Assembly: GCF_009740285.1 (NCBI RefSeq)
Contig: NZ_CP046566.1
Location: forward strand, 806,001 to 870,000
Length of the DNA: 64,000 bases
Direction: 5' to 3'
Origin: Phnomibacter ginsenosidimutans
Lineage (GTDB): Bacteria; Bacteroidota; Bacteroidia; Chitinophagales; Chitinophagaceae
Positions 1 to 8,954 of this stretch are shown in pieces (within the stretch, counting starts at the first letter, position 1; each line of letters opens with the position of its first letter). The translations under genes were made by a program, and so were the position numbers. Below the pieces are notes generated by a model that saw nothing but the letters and a program-made list of their open reading frames with translations, ran no database searches and was not told the origin of the DNA.

Positions 1-630
1 CTGTTTACGGGTATTCAAAGTGTACAGGCATTTGATGCACAGGTAGCAGAGGAAAGACACTACGTTATTCGACTGGTGGCACAAGCTAAGAAATTGGAGA
101 GCGGCAAAGTAGCAGCGTTTGTGTTGCCGCAGTTTGTACAAGCCAGCGATCACCTGTCGTTTGTACGCAACGAATACAACGGTGTGGTGATAGAAAGCGG
201 CTTTGCCGACAAGCAATTCTTCTATGGCAAAGGAGCCGGTAGTTTCCCAACGGCTTCTGCGGTGTTGAGTGATATTTCAGCACTCCGTTACGACTATCGC
301 TATGAATACAAAAAGTTGTACCACCACACACCAGGTGAGCTCACCAATGATTACTACCTGAAAGTGTACCTAAGTTTTGAAAATGTAGAAGAAGTACCAA
401 AAGATAAGTTTGAGTGGATTGAAGAATGGCATGCCCGTGAAGACCGCAAGTATTTGGTGGGCGTACTGCATGTGCAACACCTCATTGATAGTGATTGGTG
501 GAAGACCAATGGCACTTCGCTGGTGCTTTTGCCCAATGCTATCATTGAAAGTCTTGATTTACAAAAGCTCAAGAAGAAAAGCCTCGAACTCGCTGGCTTG
601 CAATTGCACCACGGGTTTAAGCAGTGGTAA
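1..630 (+). CDS. hom: Homoserine dehydrogenase, C-terminal part (cut by window edge)
   Basis: The reading frame is open from base 1, so the gene begins outside the window and only about 209 C-terminal residues are present. The segment GKGAGSFPTASAVLSDI is the conserved stretch of the catalytic domain of homoserine dehydrogenase, which reduces aspartate semialdehyde to homoserine on the way to threonine and methionine. The HYVIRLVA stretch before it and the long tail after it resemble the C-terminal extension seen in Bacteroidota enzymes. The NAD(P)-binding domain is not visible here, so whether it is fused to aspartate kinase cannot be told. A strong hairpin follows the stop codon. Confidence 0.82.
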   Translation: MFTGIQSVQAFDAQVAEERHYVIRLVAQAKKLESGKVAAFVLPQFVQASDHLSFVRNEYNGVVIESGFADKQFFYGKGAGSFPTASAVLSDISALRYDYRYEYKKLYHHTPGELTNDYYLKVYLSFENVEEVPKDKFEWIEEWHAREDRKYLVGVLHVQHLIDSDWWKTNGTSLVLLPNAIIESLDLQKLKKKSLELAGLQLHHGFKQW

Positions 631-676
631 AGGATAATTAGTAGACTGTTAGAATTTGTAGAGATATTGTACGCAA

Positions 677-719
677 AAAAGAATCGGTTGTTGTTTAATC
701 AACAGCCGATTCTTTTTTA
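677..719. terminator. Bidirectional intrinsic terminator
   Basis: A 15-bp stem with one G-U pair around a six-base loop, flanked by A-run on the left and T-run on the right, sits between the converging homoserine dehydrogenase gene and the lipoprotein gene on the minus strand. It can stop transcription from both sides. Confidence 0.8.
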
Positions 720-730
720 CCATTATCGGT

Positions 731-1426
731 CTACAGTTGCTGCTGTATTCTTTTCGCTATTTCAGGGCCTAAACGTTTTAGCTGTGCGTCATAATTGGTG
801 AGGTATTCTGTTAACAGGCCTTTGAATGATTGAAAGTAACCCATGTTGACAAGGCGGTTTGGATCTTCAATTATGAAACTACCTTTTTTATCTGGCACTC
901 CTTCTCCCCAAATGGTATAGTTCACTTTTATGTCGTGGTAATTGGGCTGGTAATAGAATCTGGAAGTATGCACAAATATGGCATAGGTGTTAAAGATGTT
1001 ATGGTAAGTGAAACTTCTTGGGATGGTGTCTAATTCAATTTCCAGGTTTCGATTGCCCAGCTTATCAGCGAAGCTTTTGCTTCTCGTGTATTGATAAATG
1101 CTGGTGGCCAGCTGATTGAATGGCACATCAGGATGAAGATGCGTCGTTGTCCAAGCCCTTTCTCTTATATAGAGGAGTAAAAAAAGCATTTTCTTTTTGG
1201 GCGGATCAGTTTTGGAAACTGCTGTAGAGGTGTCGTAGTTCAACAAGCTGCTCACCCGAACATTAGCTGGTTTTATCCCGGGCTTTTGCGGTGGTATTTT
1301 TCCATAATAGTCAGTTACTGCCATGTCAATTTTTGCTGGAGTAAGGCAGGCAGAAAATGAAATAAGAATGCAGCCGAAAACGAGGATGCGTTTCGAAAAG
1401 AAGGAAAATGTGCGAAAATGAACCAT
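731..1426 (-). CDS. Hypothetical lipoprotein
   Basis: 231 residues. The N-terminus has basic residues, a hydrophobic stretch and the lipobox SFSAC with Cys27, so the protein should be lipidated and exported. The mature part is a single globular region without any motif I recognise; it contains an aromatic-rich block around the middle (FYYQPNYHDIKVNYTIWG). It reads toward the shared terminator at about 700. Function unknown. Confidence 0.7.
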   Translation of the reverse strand: MVHFRTFSFFSKRILVFGCILISFSACLTPAKIDMAVTDYYGKIPPQKPGIKPANVRVSSLLNYDTSTAVSKTDPPKKKMLFLLLYIRERAWTTTHLHPDVPFNQLATSIYQYTRSKSFADKLGNRNLEIELDTIPRSFTYHNIFNTYAIFVHTSRFYYQPNYHDIKVNYTIWGEGVPDKKGSFIIEDPNRLVNMGYFQSFKGLLTEYLTNYDAQLKRLGPEIAKRIQQQL

Positions 1427-1490
1427 TGTTGAATGATAATTTTGTGACTAGGGAACTTCTGTAAAAGAAAGAAAGTTCTTTTAGATTCCT

Positions 1491-2712
1491 TTACTTTTTG
1501 TTTATAACCGTTGGTTTATAATCAAACGGCAACATACCCGACATGTTTTCGCTAAATGCCCAATAGCCGAGTAAAAGCAAATTATTGGGGGCATAGAAAC
1601 TGCCATTTGCAGCTATCGATAATACTTCTTGCTGCATCAGTTGTATCTGAGATACGAGTTTGTTGTCTGCCTGGCTTCGCCGTTGTAGTTGTACATATTC
1701 CACGGGTTCAGCTTTGTGCAAGTACATCACATGCAGGTAATCGGAGAAGTACAATCCTGCCGTGTATTTATCGATAGCAAAAGCAATGCTGTCTGCTGGT
1801 ACCAGGTTTGGATTGAGTACATCCATCATGTCGGGTTGGCTCATCACTTTACTACGATAGTCGCTGCTGTCATTGGGCTGTATACCTAAGCGCAGGGTTA
1901 CTTGTCCGCTTTGTGCCTGCTGGCGCAGTTGCTCTTTCTGGCGTTGTTTTTCTGTGTTCGGTACTTTTTTCAGGTATCGAATTTCAAAACCATTTTCTGT
2001 GAGTTGATTTCTATACAAGCTGCGCATAAAATGCATGACCGATCCTTCGTAAGCTGCTGCACGGTTGGCCTCCCAGTTGCGTTGTTTTTTGCTACCTTCT
2101 TTAGCAGGCATTTCTTCAAACAGCGGATAACCCTGATAAAACTGCATGCTGCTACTAAAGTTGTATTCAAAATTTTCCAACTGGTATTTGATGCGGTAGC
2201 CCAATGCATGATTGTCTATTTGCAAGGGCTCGTTGCTGAATGCAATCAGGCGTTTCGTTTTTTTATAATACCGAAATTGTATGGCCTTGTAATTGACAAT
2301 GCTACAGCGGGAAGAGTTGGCCGTTAGTCCTAAAAATCGTTCAGTGAAAAAACGGCCCCATTTTGCCCAGTTCTCTTTATCGTAAGGCTCAATCACCACA
2401 TTGTCCAGCTCCTGCGGCTTGAGTTTCAGATAAACAGTCAGTGGGCTTGGTTTGCTTATCCGTTTCAATGGTTTGTACCGATGTTTCGTAGCCTACATAA
2501 GAAACCACCAAATCGTATTTGCCCGATGGGGCGTTGTAAATGGTAAACCTGCCCGCTGAATCGGTGACGGTTCCAACAGATGTGTTACTGAAAAACACAC
2601 TCGCCAAATGCACCGGTTTTCGTTGGTCTGCAGTAAGCACTACGCCACTCACCGTACCCGCCAGCAAAGCGGTACTCCACACACAGCAACACAATAACCA
2701 TACGATACGCAT
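1491..2712 (-). pseudogene. CarboxypepD_reg-like domain protein, single-base frameshift
   Basis: Two overlapping frames make one protein of about 406 residues. The first frame (2712 down to about 2445) encodes a signal peptide and a CarboxypepD_reg-like beta-sandwich (TVSGVVLTADQRKPV, then GTVTDSAGRFTI and SYVGYET). The second frame continues it with LTVYLKLKPQELDNVVI, the usual end of this domain, followed by a roughly 300-residue domain of unknown function. Removing one base from the GGG at 2443-2445 joins them as TKPLTVYLKL. Such proteins in Bacteroidota are exported and often lie in the outer membrane or periplasm. The break may be an assembly error. Confidence 0.68.
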
Positions 2713-2750
2713 AACTCAAAAATAGTCGAATCTTTCTATAACTAAAGGTT

Positions 2751-3018
2751 TAGTTGGTGGTTGATGGTTGGCAGTTGATAGGAGAAAACGCACCAACGAA
2801 AACCAGAAACCAAAAACAACTTCTTCGTGCCTCTTCGTGTACTCCGCGACTTTGTGGTTCAAAAAATAGTTGGTGGTTGATGGCTGGCAGTTGATAGGAG
2901 GAAACGCACCAACGAAAAACCAGAAACCAAAAACAACTTCTTCGTGCCCCTTCGTGTACTCCGTGTCTTTGTGGTTCAAAAAATAGTTGGTAGTTGATGG
3001 TTGGTAGTTGGTAGTCAA
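2751..3018. repeat. Composite tandem repeat (two units of 116/117 bp plus partial third)
   Basis: Two nearly identical units (2751-2866 and 2867-2983) are followed by the first part of a third copy (2984-3018). Each unit starts with a 7-bp-period array (TAGTTGG, TGGTTGA, TGGTTGG, CAGTTGA) and ends with a 10-bp-period segment (CTTCTTCGTG, then CTCTTCGTG-like units, ending CTTTGTGGTTC). A diverged copy of the second segment lies at 3048-3086. With the flanks this fills the 411-bp gap between 2712 and 3124, where I see no credible gene. Confidence 0.85.
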
Positions 3019-3110
3019 ACGAAACCTCAAAACTCACAAGCTATCCTTCATGCCCCTTTGTGCTTCCATTGCGTCTTGGTGGTTCAATCCAGCGCCACCG
3101 TTTCCTTCCT

Positions 3111-3118
3111 TACCTTTG
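3111..3118 (+). promoter_or_regulatory. Bacteroidota-type -7 box (TACCTTTG)
   Basis: The octamer is an exact match to TAnnTTTG, the Bacteroidota housekeeping -7 element, and ends six bases before the glycosyltransferase ATG at 3124. I see no clear TTG at the usual -33 distance. The spacing predicts a leaderless or nearly leaderless mRNA. Confidence 0.45.
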
Positions 3119-3123
3119 CGCCC

Positions 3124-4071
3124 ATGAATCAGCAATACCAGCGTTATTTATCGGTAGTAGTACCGGTAATGAATGAGGAAGACAATGTACAACCCATGAT
3201 AGAAGCCGTGCAGGCAGCCGTGGGCCAGTACGATTACGAACTCATTTTTGTAGACGATGGAAGTACCGACCAAACCCGCCAACGCATTGCGGCCCTGCTT
3301 ACCGATCGCATTAAGCTGGTAGAGCTCCGCAAAAACTATGGCCAAAGCACCGCCATGGCTGCCGGTATCGATCATTGCAGCGGCCAGTTCATCACCATGC
3401 TCGATGGCGATTTGCAAAATGACCCCAGCGATATTCCCATGATGCTCGAAAAGCTCATTCAGGAAGACTGGGATGTGGTAGCCGGTAACCGGGCCAACCG
3501 CAAAGACGGTGCCCTGCTGCGCAAACTGCCCAGCAAAATTGCCAACGCCATCATTCGCCGCTGGACGGGTGTATACATCAAAGACTACGGCTGCACTCTC
3601 AAAGTGTTTCGTGCCGAAATAGCACAAGAAATGGGATTGTATGGCGAGTTGCACCGTTTCATTCCCGTGCTGGCCGCCATGCAGGGCGCCAAAATCACAC
3701 AGGTAGATGTGAAACACCATGCCCGCCGCTTTGGCAAAAGCAAGTATGGCATTGGCCGTACTACCCGTGTCATGAGCGACCTCATTACCATGGTGTTTTT
3801 CCGCAAGTACATACAGCGCCCCATGCACCTGTTTGGTGGTCTCGGCTTTGGCAGTTTGGCATTGGGCATCCTCATCAATTTGTATCTGCTGGTGCTCAAG
3901 CTCATGGGCCACGATATTGGCGGCCGGCCATTGCTGGTAGCCGGTATGGTGTTCTTACTTGGGGGCATACAGCTCATCACCATTGGTATTGTAGCCGAAG
4001 TCAGCATCCGCAATTATTTCGAAGGCACGGGCCGCAAAACCTACAACGTACGCCGCATACACAGCAAGTAG
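3124..4071 (+). CDS. Family 2 glycosyltransferase, polyprenyl-phosphate sugar transferase type
   Basis: 315 residues from the ATG at 3124 (MNQQYQRYL), chosen because the open frame upstream runs through repeat DNA. GT-A fold signatures are visible: VVPVMNEED near residues 12-20, VDDGSTD at 43-49 and the metal-binding DGDLQND at 94-100. Two hydrophobic segments near the C-terminus (around HLFGGLGFGSLALGILINLY and VAGMVFLLGGIQLITIGIVA) fit the DPM1/GtrB-like group that charges undecaprenyl or dolichyl phosphate with a hexose at the cytoplasmic membrane. The next gene encodes a multi-pass YbhN-like protein, a common companion of such transferases. Sugar and acceptor cannot be told. Confidence 0.8.
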   Translation: MNQQYQRYLSVVVPVMNEEDNVQPMIEAVQAAVGQYDYELIFVDDGSTDQTRQRIAALLTDRIKLVELRKNYGQSTAMAAGIDHCSGQFITMLDGDLQNDPSDIPMMLEKLIQEDWDVVAGNRANRKDGALLRKLPSKIANAIIRRWTGVYIKDYGCTLKVFRAEIAQEMGLYGELHRFIPVLAAMQGAKITQVDVKHHARRFGKSKYGIGRTTRVMSDLITMVFFRKYIQRPMHLFGGLGFGSLALGILINLYLLVLKLMGHDIGGRPLLVAGMVFLLGGIQLITIGIVAEVSIRNYFEGTGRKTYNVRRIHSK

Positions 4072-4117
4072 TTTTTTTGAATGACCAGCTAATGGCTACT
4101 ATGGAGCACCGGTTGTG

Positions 4118-4144
4118 TCTCCAGATAGCTATCGGGACACTTCA
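4118..4144. repeat. Palindromic dispersed repeat, copy 1
   Basis: A 27-bp element centred on GATAGCTATC that recurs at 40774-40800 with a single mismatch. Here the left arm is changed (CCAGATAG instead of CCCGATAG), so the 16-bp palindrome is imperfect. It lies between the glycosyltransferase and the YbhN-like gene. Confidence 0.75.
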
Positions 4145-4173
4145 ACAGCACTGCAAGCATCGGCTTTACATTT

Positions 4174-5084
4174 ATGCAAACAGATTCAGCCACATCCAAC
4201 AATGATTCAGTAGCAACCGGCAAAAAAGTTTGCCTGGTTGGGCCAGGCTCTTGCTCAAGCTGCTGGTATCGGGTGGTTGCTTGTATTATGTGGGCCAAAA
4301 AATCAACTGGCAGGAAGCGGTGCAGCTATTGCAAAAAAGTAACGTGCTTTGGTTGCTGCTGGCTACTTTACTTTTTACCGCCAGCAAAGTGTTGTCCTCC
4401 ATAAGGTTGCGCATTTACTTTCACAACATTGCTGTGGCTTTGCCGCAACTGGCTAACCTGCGGTTGTACTGGCTGGGCATGTTTTACAATTTGTTTTTAC
4501 CCGGCGGCATTGGTGGCGATGCGTACAAAATCATCTTACTCAACAAAGCCTATCCGCAAACCGGTGTCAAAAAGTTATCTGCTGCTGTACTCCTCGATCG
4601 GGTAAGTGGCGTAGCTGGCTTGGGTATACTGGCGGCAGCCTGCTATGGCTGGGTATTTCAGCCGCAGTGGCATGCATGGCTGGCGCTGGCGGGTATACCG
4701 GTTGGCCTGCTGGTTTTCTATGTCGGCGTCAAAAAGTTGTTTCCTTCTTTTGTACCTGGCTTTTACCCTACGTTATGGATGGGCCTCGGCGTACAATTGC
4801 TGCAGGTATTCAGTGTGGTGGCCATCATGCAAAGTATTGGCATTACCCACCACATGCCGGAGTTTCAACTCATGTTTTTGGTGAGTTCTATTGTCGCCAT
4901 TTTCCCTTTTACCATTGGTGGGTTGGGCGCCAGAGAGTTGGTGTTTTTGTGGGGCGCCACACAGTTTGGGCTACAGCAAAGCGAAGCTGTATTTATCAGC
5001 CTATTATTTTATTGTATTACGGTTGTGGTGTCGCTGGTAGGCCTTGTTTGGGTGTTTCGTTCGCCTTTGCATCAGGCATCCTGA
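4174..5084 (+). CDS. YbhN/UPF0104-like integral membrane protein, start region frameshifted
   Basis: The main frame encodes a multi-pass protein with the family hallmark LPGGIGGDAYK after the second membrane segment and a glycine-rich FPFTIGGLGARE near the end, typical of the lysylphosphatidylglycerol synthase transmembrane/UPF0104 group. This frame has no ATG; it would start at TTG 4230. One extra A in the A6 run at 4222-4227 would join it to the ATG at 4174, giving about 303 residues with a short cytoplasmic N-terminus. Either start is possible. It follows the glycosyltransferase and may take part in lipid or glycolipid handling at the inner membrane; that role is inferred from the family. 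Confidence 0.72.
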
Positions 5085-5085
5085 A

Positions 5086-5286
5086 TCATTCAAATTCCAG
5101 TTCGCTTACAAAAGCATCCCAGGTGCTGCTTCTTGTTTTGCCCGTCCATTTGTCGGCCTTATCCGATACTGTTCTTTTACTGTGGCCTGCTGTATTAGCA
5201 ATGGTCAATTTGCGTAGTCCGCTCAACGATTTTGTGTCAGGCACCTTTGTCTCAACAGACGATGTGCGTGGTTGTTCCTTTCTCAT
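5086..5286 (-). CDS. Small hypothetical protein (66 aa), doubtful
   Basis: A short frame with a Lys/Ser/Thr-rich sequence ending in TWDAFVSELEFE. It converges on the membrane protein gene, with stop codons one base apart. It has no signal peptide, membrane segment or motif I recognise. The frame stays open upstream of the ATG without another ATG, so the true start is uncertain. It could be non-coding. Confidence 0.33.
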   Translation of the reverse strand: MRKEQPRTSSVETKVPDTKSLSGLRKLTIANTAGHSKRTVSDKADKWTGKTRSSTWDAFVSELEFE

Positions 5287-5408
5287 ACCTACTATGGCAA
5301 TAGCCTTGTTATTGCCACATAAAAGATATGCATTTGTATTACTAAAAAGAATATTCCGGGGGTTATTTTGTCAAATATTTGTAATGAATTAAGCCTGAAT
5401 AATTTGCG

Positions 5409-6167
5409 CTATTGTTTGTACATATTGTAGCTGTTTGCTTGTGCGGTAGGGGTTACCACCAGGTCGTTGATGCACACATGCGGCGGCTGGCTGGCCACAA
5501 ACAATACAATGTCGGCAATGTTTTCAGCGGTCATAGGCGTGTAGCCTTTGTAAATGGCGGCAGCTTTTTCTTCATCGCCTTTAAAGCGTACCAAAGAAAA
5601 TTCGGTTTCGGCTGCGCCGGGTGCTATTTGCGACACCCGAATATTATACGGCAGCAAATCAATACGCATGGCCTTGGTCAGTCCATCCACTGCAAACTTG
5701 GCGGCATTATATCCATTACCAAATTCATAGGCTTCTTTGCCGGCAATGGAGCCAATATTGATGATGTGGCCTTCTTTGCGTTCAATCATTTGAGGCACCA
5801 CGGCTTTGCTGATGTACATCAATCCCTTTACGTTAGTGTCGAGCATGGTTTCCCAATCGTCGATGTTGGCGTCGTTGAAGCGGTCGCGGCCCCAGGCACC
5901 ACCTGCATTGTTGATGAGTACATCAATACGGGCAAAGTCGGCTGGCAGACCGGCTATAGCTGCTTCGCAGGCAGCACGGTCTCGAATGTCGAAATGTAGA
6001 ATGTGGCATTGCACACCATACTGTTCAGTAATGTTTGACTGCAATTGCTGCAGTCTTTCCAGCCGGCGGCCGGTGATGATAACGTTGTATCCTGCGGCAG
6101 CAAATTTTTCTGCCATGGCTTTGCCAAAACCGGCGGTAGCACCGGTTATCAACACTGTTTTCTTCAT
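5409..6167 (-). CDS. Short-chain dehydrogenase/reductase, YdfG type
   Basis: 252 residues from the ATG at 6167; the frame extends upstream but the glycine motif TGATAGFG at residues 8-15 should lie near the N-terminus. Also visible are NNAG at 86-89, the catalytic Ser140 (NIGSIAGK) and Tyr153-Lys157 (YNAAK), all in normal places for a classical SDR. The ending (CINDLVVTPTAQ) resembles the YdfG/serine 3-dehydrogenase group, NADP-dependent enzymes acting on 3-hydroxy acids. Cytoplasmic. The exact substrate is inferred from family resemblance only. Confidence 0.83.
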   Translation of the reverse strand: MKKTVLITGATAGFGKAMAEKFAAAGYNVIITGRRLERLQQLQSNITEQYGVQCHILHFDIRDRAACEAAIAGLPADFARIDVLINNAGGAWGRDRFNDANIDDWETMLDTNVKGLMYISKAVVPQMIERKEGHIINIGSIAGKEAYEFGNGYNAAKFAVDGLTKAMRIDLLPYNIRVSQIAPGAAETEFSLVRFKGDEEKAAAIYKGYTPMTAENIADIVLFVASQPPHVCINDLVVTPTAQANSYNMYKQ

Positions 6168-6221
6168 GACTGCAAGTTGCTGAAATGCCGCCAATTTACC
6201 AGTAATAAAATGGAGTTGTAC

Positions 6222-8873
6222 TTATCGTACCAACACAAAAGAACCTTTCACCGTAACTGTTTTTCCGGTGTAGTCTACAGCCTGGCATTGGTACACATAC
6301 GCATTGCTGGCCTGCAGGTTGCCCTTAATGCGGCCATCCCAACCCGCACCAATGCGGTTGGTTTCGTACACCAGTTGTCCGTAGCGGTTGTAAATGCGGA
6401 AGAAGTTCATGCGTTGCATGCCTGCCAGTGTGGGGCGTATCAAATCATTGAGGCCATCACCATTGGGCGTAAATCCATTGGGTACAAAAATGCTGGGGCC
6501 AGTTTTGAAAATACGCACCACAATATCATCGCTGGCGGTACAACCTTCTGGTGTAGATGCCGTGAGTATGTAACGAATGGTTTCTTGTCCGGGCAATAAA
6601 GTATCCAACGTGTACAAACCAACCGGGTTCAGCAGGCTGCTGTTGTTGAGGCCGCGGGTGGGCGTCCAGTTGAAAATTGTGGCATTAGATGTAGAAACAA
6701 ACTGTAATGGTTGGCCCACCACTGCTGAGGTGTCGTTGCCGGCAAATACATTGATGCGTGGCCGCACCGTTATCAGCAAAGTATCCGTTACGGGTTTGGG
6801 ACAGCCAAGCGTATCTGATGCGGTGAGTACAAATGCAGTGGTTTGTGTAAGGCTACGGGTACGGGTCACTAACGACCTTGGATTTACGACCAGTGCCGAC
6901 GGTGTCCAACTATAAGAAGAGGCCACCACATTTCCCTGCAGTTGAAAGTCATCTTGAAAACAAATGGTTTGATCGGGGCCTGCATTGGCTTGCGGGTATG
7001 GTACTGTTTTTATCGTCAGCGAATCTCTGTCCTGACATTTACCCAAATTGGCTGTGATGTACACCGTAGTAATAGAATCAACTGGTGTAACAGTGGCTCG
7101 TTTTAGTGTGTTATCATCAAACAAAGAGGCAGGTTGCCAGTTGAAACTCAATGCCTGTGTCACCGGATTCAATACAACTCCATCCGTTCTGCAAATGGTC
7201 GTATCCGGCCCGGCATTCACAGTAATAAAATCAAGCACATTAACCGTAATGGAATCACGAGCCACACAGCCGCGGTCATTCAGGTTTACATAATAGGTGG
7301 TAGTGTCTTTGGGAAATACCAAGGCATTCGGTCCGTTTCCATTGATAAGTGAGGGAGACGGATCCCAAGTGAAAACGCCAGTGCCAATAGCATTCATCCG
7401 CAGGGTATCAATGCTGCAAATCAACGTGTCTCTGGTAATGGAAAGCGCCGGCTTATCAAAGGCGGTCACGGGTACAATCACACTATCGGCGCAGCCCAAA
7501 TTGCTGGTTACTTCCAGCGAAACATTGTACGTGCCCGGAGTTGGAAATGTATAACTCGCATTGCGCAAACGGCTGGTATCATTTGTAACTGCGGGGTTGC
7601 CAAAATTCCAACGCCAGCTGTTTACAAATCCGTAGCGGGTAGTACTGGCATCAAAAAAGTCGAATGGATTGCTGAAGCAACTACCATCTACCCGTATGGC
7701 AGGAGTAAAGCCCGGATATACCCGCACTTCGGTAGTGGCGCTATCCGAACAGCTTTCTCGCCGGTTGATGATGAGCTTGGCTATATAAACTCCGGTATCG
7801 GGGTAGGTGAAAGTAGGCCTGGCAGCAATGCTGGTGTCATTGCTGCGGTTGGTGACGCCAAAATCCCAGTAGTAAGAAAGAATAGCCGGTGAGGTAGAAA
7901 GGTTTTCAAATTGAACGGTGTAGCCATCGCAACTCATGATGCGGATGGGCAGGTCGGCTGCGGCAATGGAACAAGCGGCAACGTTTACATGCAATTCTTT
8001 TCTGGTAGTGGCAATACGCACCCCATTGCGGTATTCAGCGATTTCTACTGCCAGCACATACTCGCCGGTAGTAGCCGGGCTGGTACCGGTAATGACCCCG
8101 GTGCGGCTGTTGATTTGCACATTGGTGCCAAACGGATTGCTGAAAGAATAATTGGGTGAGTAGGGTAACGAACCATAGGGTGGTGCAGAAGATGTACCGG
8201 GAGCAGGATCATTTTGACCGGCACCATTAATGGCCGATGTAAATGAATACACCAAAGAATCACCATCGGGGTCGGTAGCACTGTAGTCCAGCTGAATAGA
8301 AGAATTGTAACATACCAGCAATGTATCCCGCATGCTGAACACAGGGCTGTTGTTGACCACATGTTGCGGGTTTTGTCCATTGCCGGGTATGGTCATGGTG
8401 TATGTATTACCCAATGTATTAGACGGCGCCAGAATATTCACAATGCCATCAATTCGGCAACAGCGCTGAAACGCCATTGTGTAGCCTTGTGCTGATGCCG
8501 GCAGAGAAATGAGTGTCGAATATTCGAGCACCACATAGCACACCTGTGGTTGTGGATTGATACAAGGATCGTAAGCTGATTTATTGAGTGTGTATTGGTT
8601 GGACAAAGGCGCCGCAACTGTGCCCTGCAACGCACCGGTTGTGTTGTTGAAAACGGTTATGTTGATGCTGACATCATTCTGGTTTTGCTGCGGCGGTTCA
8701 CAATCGCGGTACAGCTTTACCGTTACCCGGTAGTTGTGGTTGCCGTTGGTGGACTGTCCTTCGTAGGTATAATACATCCAGCCGCCTTTGATGTGCCGGG
8801 CTTGTACCAGCAGGCCACTCAGTAGCATTGTGCAGAGCAACAAAAAGCGATGGAAATGTTTGGGCGACAACAA
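6222..8873 (-). CDS. PKD-domain surface protein with type B T9SS sorting domain
   Basis: 883 residues. An N-terminal signal peptide (LLLCTMLLSGLLVQA) precedes an extracellular beta-rich region that starts HIKGGWMYYTY, found in many gliding-motility-associated proteins. PKD modules follow (YYWDFGV, WRWNFGN and related cores). The last about 90 residues start with FVPNGFTPNGDGLNDLIRP and end GSFVLVR, the gliding motility-associated C-terminal domain that directs export through the type IX system with SprF-like partners. The protein should therefore be secreted or held at the cell surface. SprA, the translocon, is encoded at 24.6-31.9 kb. Precise role unknown. Confidence 0.85.
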   Translation of the reverse strand: MLSPKHFHRFLLLCTMLLSGLLVQARHIKGGWMYYTYEGQSTNGNHNYRVTVKLYRDCEPPQQNQNDVSINITVFNNTTGALQGTVAAPLSNQYTLNKSAYDPCINPQPQVCYVVLEYSTLISLPASAQGYTMAFQRCCRIDGIVNILAPSNTLGNTYTMTIPGNGQNPQHVVNNSPVFSMRDTLLVCYNSSIQLDYSATDPDGDSLVYSFTSAINGAGQNDPAPGTSSAPPYGSLPYSPNYSFSNPFGTNVQINSRTGVITGTSPATTGEYVLAVEIAEYRNGVRIATTRKELHVNVAACSIAAADLPIRIMSCDGYTVQFENLSTSPAILSYYWDFGVTNRSNDTSIAARPTFTYPDTGVYIAKLIINRRESCSDSATTEVRVYPGFTPAIRVDGSCFSNPFDFFDASTTRYGFVNSWRWNFGNPAVTNDTSRLRNASYTFPTPGTYNVSLEVTSNLGCADSVIVPVTAFDKPALSITRDTLICSIDTLRMNAIGTGVFTWDPSPSLINGNGPNALVFPKDTTTYYVNLNDRGCVARDSITVNVLDFITVNAGPDTTICRTDGVVLNPVTQALSFNWQPASLFDDNTLKRATVTPVDSITTVYITANLGKCQDRDSLTIKTVPYPQANAGPDQTICFQDDFQLQGNVVASSYSWTPSALVVNPRSLVTRTRSLTQTTAFVLTASDTLGCPKPVTDTLLITVRPRINVFAGNDTSAVVGQPLQFVSTSNATIFNWTPTRGLNNSSLLNPVGLYTLDTLLPGQETIRYILTASTPEGCTASDDIVVRIFKTGPSIFVPNGFTPNGDGLNDLIRPTLAGMQRMNFFRIYNRYGQLVYETNRIGAGWDGRIKGNLQASNAYVYQCQAVDYTGKTVTVKGSFVLVR

Positions 8874-8954
8874 GTGGCAGTTTTTATTGGTGAAATGGGT
8901 ACAACAGGAAACTTAAAATTAAGGGTTGACTCATGTACATGGGCCAACACAACG

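Noticed and set aside
3148-3912. 254-codon minus-strand frame over the glycosyltransferase
   Set aside because: The plus frame has the complete GT2 motif set; the minus frame shows none and has no credible start context.
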